This document shows positions 61,409 through 64,000 of a stretch of 64,000 nucleotides of DNA, one piece after another. Numbering within the stretch: position 1 is the stretch's first letter; every line of letters starts with the position of its first letter. Made by a program: the position numbers and the translations under genes. The DNA lies in contig JARGOF010000013.1 of the NCBI GenBank assembly GCA_029212415.1, forward strand, positions 62,001 to 126,000, written 5' to 3'. The notes below the pieces were generated by a model. That model searched no databases, had not been told where the DNA came from, and saw only the letters and a program-made list of their open reading frames with translations. This DNA comes from Rhizobiaceae bacterium (GTDB lineage: Bacteria > Pseudomonadota > Alphaproteobacteria > Rhizobiales > Rhizobiaceae).

Positions 61409-62431
61409 TCAGGCGCCGTGAAGCACAGGAAATACGATCTCGTATTTCAATCCACCATCGTCCGGAATATAGACGGCATGACCATTGAGAGATGCCGGAA
61501 CAATTTTTTCCAGCAGCATGCGTTCAAAATCCGGCAAAGGTGTGCGCTGCGCCGGCGGCGTGTCGGCAGGTGATTGCGCTATGTTCTCTTCCTGCCAGAC
61601 AAGCGTTGCCAGATCGTTTTGTCCGGTGCGTTTGCGCGTACATTTGACCAATATGGATTGTTTGCCCTTGGCCAGCAGCCTGTGTGATGCGGCCTGAACA
61701 ATCAGCTCATGCAAGGCAAGCCCCAGATAGAGGGACGCATTGGGCGACAGGCGTATATTTTCACCTTCAAATGCAATCGCTTTCATGCCGTCAGGAAAAT
61801 ATTTTTCCGCCTGTTGGCTGACATGGCTGCGAAGATGCGCACCTTTCCAGTCCGAATCGGTCACCAGATCCTGCGCATGCGCGAGGGAATGCAGACGGCC
61901 ACGAAATCGCTTTACATAGGCATCCAGCGTGTCGCTGTGTCTGGCTGTCTGAGTGGCCACGCTTTGTATGATGGAAAGAAGATTTTTTGACCTGTGACTG
62001 ACTTCTCGCAGCAAAGACAGGGTAATGCGCTCCGCCGTCCTCTTGGCAGACAGGTCGCGGATGACAGTCAACAGATAGGGTGATCCACTGCTTCCGTAGA
62101 TCAGCTGGACATCAAACTCGAATACGCTTTCCTGATCCGGCTTCAACTCAAGACGTTCTGTTTTGCCGGTCAACAGGACGCGCTCCTTCAAAGCCGCCAG
62201 AGGATGCGCGATTTCATCTCCAAAGATCGTCAAATCCTCGGGATCGCCTTCCTGTTCAACCGACCAGCGGTCGAAAAGATTGGTGATCAACAAATAGCGT
62301 TTCGCAGCGCTTTGAACGGTCATGCACAGACCTGACCTGGCCAGTGCTGCAACAAGGTAACTCTGGCGCTCTTTGTCGTCCTGATCTGCTCTTTGCCAAG
62401 TTACCCATTTTTCCACGACGATTACCCGCAC
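61409..62431 (-). CDS. HWE/HisKA_2-type sensor histidine kinase, divergent ATPase site
   Basis: A 340-aa protein. A PAS-like N-terminal part (residues about 30-130) precedes the dimerisation helix with the phospho-acceptor His (LLREVSHRSKNLLSIIQSVA). In the ATPase domain the N-box reads LALHELIVQAASH, with Gln where Asn normally binds Mg2+, and the G-box reads LPDFERMLLEKI without the usual Gly pattern. Trp-X-Glu (VWQEE) is kept. The kinase could be weak, or act as a phosphatase or adaptor of PhyR. The start at GTG 62431 has no clear ribosome-binding site. It sits two genes downstream of phyR, like other PhyK-type kinases. Confidence 0.8.
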   Translation of the reverse strand: MRVIVVEKWVTWQRADQDDKERQSYLVAALARSGLCMTVQSAAKRYLLITNLFDRWSVEQEGDPEDLTIFGDEIAHPLAALKERVLLTGKTERLELKPDQESVFEFDVQLIYGSSGSPYLLTVIRDLSAKRTAERITLSLLREVSHRSKNLLSIIQSVATQTARHSDTLDAYVKRFRGRLHSLAHAQDLVTDSDWKGAHLRSHVSQQAEKYFPDGMKAIAFEGENIRLSPNASLYLGLALHELIVQAASHRLLAKGKQSILVKCTRKRTGQNDLATLVWQEENIAQSPADTPPAQRTPLPDFERMLLEKIVPASLNGHAVYIPDDGGLKYEIVFPVLHGA

Positions 62432-62520
62432 TTGTTACGAAATTGCACCGAAGCAAACCGTGCTTCGAGAGGATCAGTTTCACGCCCGTAAGTCATTCAA
62501 CACTCATCAGGCAACACTCA

Positions 62521-62691
62521 TCAGGTATGAGGACGCCTCACCATGTCCATGAAAATCGAGATCCCCAGAGCCATGATGAAGATGAAAAACAGAATCTGGG
62601 CAATGCCTGATGATTCGCCGGCTATCCCGGCGAACCCAGCCACACCGGTGACCAGCGCAATCAGGAAAAACACAGCGGCGCAATACATCAT
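62521..62691 (-). CDS. DUF1328 small membrane protein (absent from the ORF track)
   Basis: A 56-aa protein: MMYCAAVFFLIALVTGVAGF, then AGIAGESSGIAQILFFIFI. This is the DUF1328/YtjA pattern of two membrane helices with a GFxGIAG...GIA turn. GGAGG lies 6 bases upstream and a perfect EcfG-type promoter further up. It is 89 bases ahead of the kinase gene in the same direction. In many alphaproteobacteria this family is stress-induced. Confidence 0.88.
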   Translation of the reverse strand: MMYCAAVFFLIALVTGVAGFAGIAGESSGIAQILFFIFIMALGISIFMDMVRRPHT

Positions 62692-62723
62692 GACAGGCCT
62701 CCAGGTTGCGTCAACAGTTGGTC

Positions 62724-62748
62724 AACGCATGCCAGGCCATATGGTTCC
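62724..62748 (-). promoter_or_regulatory. EcfG-type promoter of the DUF1328 gene
   Basis: Minus strand: GGAAC (62748-62744), 16 bases, CGTT (62727-62724), 33 bases before the start codon. It may also drive the kinase gene. Confidence 0.78.
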
Positions 62749-62767
62749 AAATTCATTTCATTGCCCA

Positions 62768-63562
62768 TCAGGCGGCCGTTGTTGCCTTTTCATCAAAGAA
62801 CAATGCCTGACTGATCAGGGCTTTGAGCATGGATGGGCTGAAAGGTTTCGTCACGACAAAGGCAGGTTCCGGCCGATCACCTGTCAGCAGCCGCTCCGGG
62901 AAGGCCGTGATGAAAATCACGGGAATCGTCTCATTGCCGAGAATCTCGTTGACGGCGTCAATGCCTGAACTGCCGTCGGCCAACTGAATATCAGCCAGTA
63001 TCATTTTCGGCCGGGTTTTGTTGAAAAGATCCACAGCTTCCGTATGGGTGCGTGCAATGCCGGTGACAGAGTGTCCGAGATCCATGACAATCTGTTCGAT
63101 ATCCACGGCAATCAGTGGCTCATCCTCGATGATCATGATGTCTGTGGCGATCTGACGTGAGATCTCCTCGGATGCCTCATCCAGAAGCGTTTCCACACGG
63201 CCTTCTTCGACGCTGAGAATCTCGGCTGTTTCTTCCTTTGAGAAAGTTTCAACTGCAACAAGCAGAAAAGCCTGACGTGGCAATGCAGGTATTGCTGCCA
63301 GATTGGCTGCGGCCCGCTGCTCCCAGACAAATGCGGACGGGCTCGGCTCAATTCTTATGTCGAGGGAACGAAATGCCGTGCAAAACAGTTTGTAGAGGGC
63401 GACACGATCGCTCGACGCATCGGGAAAAATGGAAATATCTGCAATCAGAGCTTCCAATGTTGCCGCCACATAGGCATCGCCGGATGTCTGTGAGCCGGTG
63501 AAGGCACGTGCGTACCGACGCAAAAGCGGCAGATACGGGGCGATCTTGGTGGACAATGACAT
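62768..63562 (-). CDS. phyR: general stress response regulator PhyR
   Basis: A 264-aa protein. The N-terminal 130 residues mimic an ECF sigma factor (PYLPLLRRYARAFTGSQTSG; LPRQAFLLVAVETFSKEETA), and the C-terminal half is a receiver with the acidic pair in IIEDEPLIAVD, phospho-Asp in ILADIQLADG and Lys in VTKPF. Phosphorylated PhyR binds NepR and frees EcfG. It diverges from nepR-ecfG, with facing EcfG promoters between them, so the system is autoregulated. Confidence 0.96.
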   Translation of the reverse strand: MSLSTKIAPYLPLLRRYARAFTGSQTSGDAYVAATLEALIADISIFPDASSDRVALYKLFCTAFRSLDIRIEPSPSAFVWEQRAAANLAAIPALPRQAFLLVAVETFSKEETAEILSVEEGRVETLLDEASEEISRQIATDIMIIEDEPLIAVDIEQIVMDLGHSVTGIARTHTEAVDLFNKTRPKMILADIQLADGSSGIDAVNEILGNETIPVIFITAFPERLLTGDRPEPAFVVTKPFSPSMLKALISQALFFDEKATTAA

Positions 63563-63609
63563 AGAGATCTCTCCTGAAAATCAAAATTTTTTGTGCTACT
63601 AACGGTTCC

Positions 63610-63634
63610 AACGCGCGTTGAAAAAAAAAGTTCC
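63610..63634 (-). promoter_or_regulatory. EcfG-type promoter of phyR
   Basis: Minus strand: GGAAC (63634-63630), 16 bases (nine T, then CAACGCG), CGTT (63613-63610), about 48 bases before the phyR start. Confidence 0.75.
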
Positions 63635-63643
63635 GAAAAAAAT

Positions 63644-63668
63644 GGAACTTATTTCGTTTTGCCGCGTT
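63644..63668 (+). promoter_or_regulatory. EcfG-type promoter of nepR-ecfG
   Basis: Plus strand: GGAAC (63644-63648), 16 bases, CGTT (63665-63668), about 35 bases before the nepR start. Together with the phyR site it forms back-to-back promoters. Confidence 0.78.
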
Positions 63669-63703
63669 TGCTGAATTGAACACTACAGGAAAGACGTATT
63701 CCG

Positions 63704-63898
63704 ATGAACAGTAAAAAGCCAGCAGGAGGGTCGAACATCCCTTATTCTGACGACATGGATCCCAACAACGCAATATCGCGGCAACTGCGCGCTATTTATC
63801 AGGAAATCGAGTCGGAAGCGATTCCAGACCGTTTCCTGGACCTGCTCGAGAAACTTGATGCGGCTGAAGCGTCGCAGAAACGTGGGGCCGATAAGTGA
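63704..63898 (+). CDS. nepR: anti-sigma factor NepR
   Basis: A 64-aa protein. The core ISRQLRAIYQEIESEAIPDR, then FLDLLEKLD, is the NepR signature helices that bind EcfG or PhyR. The N-terminus is short and polar. AGGAAAG lies 10 bases before the ATG. Its stop overlaps the GTG start of ecfG (GTGA). Confidence 0.95.
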   Translation: MNSKKPAGGSNIPYSDDMDPNNAISRQLRAIYQEIESEAIPDRFLDLLEKLDAAEASQKRGADK

Positions 63899-64000
63899 CC
63901 ACAACTCCAGAACCTGAATTCAGTTTCAAGCGCGAGATGCTTGCGGCCCTCCCAAGCCTGCGTGCTTTCGCCATGTCACTGGTGAGAAACTCACATAACG
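63895..64000 (+). CDS. ecfG: general stress sigma factor EcfG, 5' part
   Basis: The first 35 codons only; the gene runs off the window. TTTPEPEFSFKREMLAALPS, then LRAFAMSLV, matches the start of region 2 of EcfG sigma factors, which carry RAFAxSL. GTG at 63895 overlaps the nepR stop, the usual layout of this locus. EcfG recognises GGAAC-N-CGTT promoters like the six found here. Confidence 0.9.
   Translation, partial: MTTTPEPEFSFKREMLAALPSLRAFAMSLVRNSHN

Noticed and set aside
1-64000. CRISPR arrays, tRNA or rRNA genes, prophage or transposase genes
   Set aside because: No regularly spaced repeats, cloverleaf structures, rRNA-like blocks, integrases or transposases were recognised on either strand.

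Overview
The window looks like chromosomal DNA of an alphaproteobacterium, most likely from the Hyphomicrobiales (rhizobial side). The strongest evidence is the right end, where phyR, nepR and the start of an ecfG-type sigma factor form the general stress locus found only in Alphaproteobacteria. DUF992, NasT/NasS and the FDH gene neighbourhood agree. No rRNA, tRNA, CRISPR array, prophage or insertion sequence was seen. Almost all the DNA is metabolic and regulatory, in compact operons with many 4-base overlaps.

Left part (1-15 kb): a dienelactone-hydrolase-like enzyme and a YghZ-type aldo/keto reductase; a large ABC-exporter-like protein whose ATPase motifs are degenerate, followed by a cyclic-nucleotide-binding protein; a DUF3307 membrane protein; a NAD-epimerase-like protein; then an AraC regulator and a sugar operon made of a TrpA-like TIM-barrel lyase, an FGGY kinase and a ribose-type ABC importer. 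The TrpA-like gene has the catalytic and phosphate-binding residues of tryptophan synthase alpha but no tryptophan context, so kinase plus retro-aldolase may form an unassigned sugar pathway.

Nitrate assimilation (15-30 kb): cbpA-cbpM, then nasT-nasS, nrtA, nrtB, a double-ATPase gene, nirB, nirD, nasA and cysG. The nrtA leader holds a good sigma-54 promoter, an upstream NtrC-like site, and a hairpin that competes with an intrinsic terminator, as expected for NasT (ANTAR) antitermination. cysG is truncated in its methyltransferase domain and is followed by two gene remnants that look like the scar of one deletion.

Formate dehydrogenase (30-49 kb): a possible Moco/tungsten-cofactor riboswitch precedes a small cytochrome c and tungstate importer tupBCA. 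Then comes a large FDH locus: fdhA (Cys type), fdhB, fdhC, a TAT-target peptide, a TorD-like chaperone, and about ten accessory genes (DUF3305, DUF3306, a multi-cluster ferredoxin, DUF6352, DUF6505, a lipoate/biotin-ligase-like protein, DUF6494, an S1C protease, a 44-aa membrane peptide absent from the ORF track, and a WD40-cytochrome c fusion). An Mrp/ApbC ATPase lies upstream.

Hexuronate use (50-56 kb): a GntR regulator with a palindromic operator diverges from a TRAP transporter (dctPQM), followed by uxuA and uxaC; then a serine beta-lactamase-like hydrolase.

General stress region (58-64 kb): two duplicated secreted proteins, then a run of small envelope genes (PLDc_N, a 50-aa membrane peptide, a PRC-barrel-like protein, DUF992, a DUF1328 protein), a divergent HWE-type kinase, phyR, nepR and ecfG. 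Six sites matching GGAAC-N16-CGTT sit in front of these genes, so the block reads as an EcfG regulon beside its own regulators.
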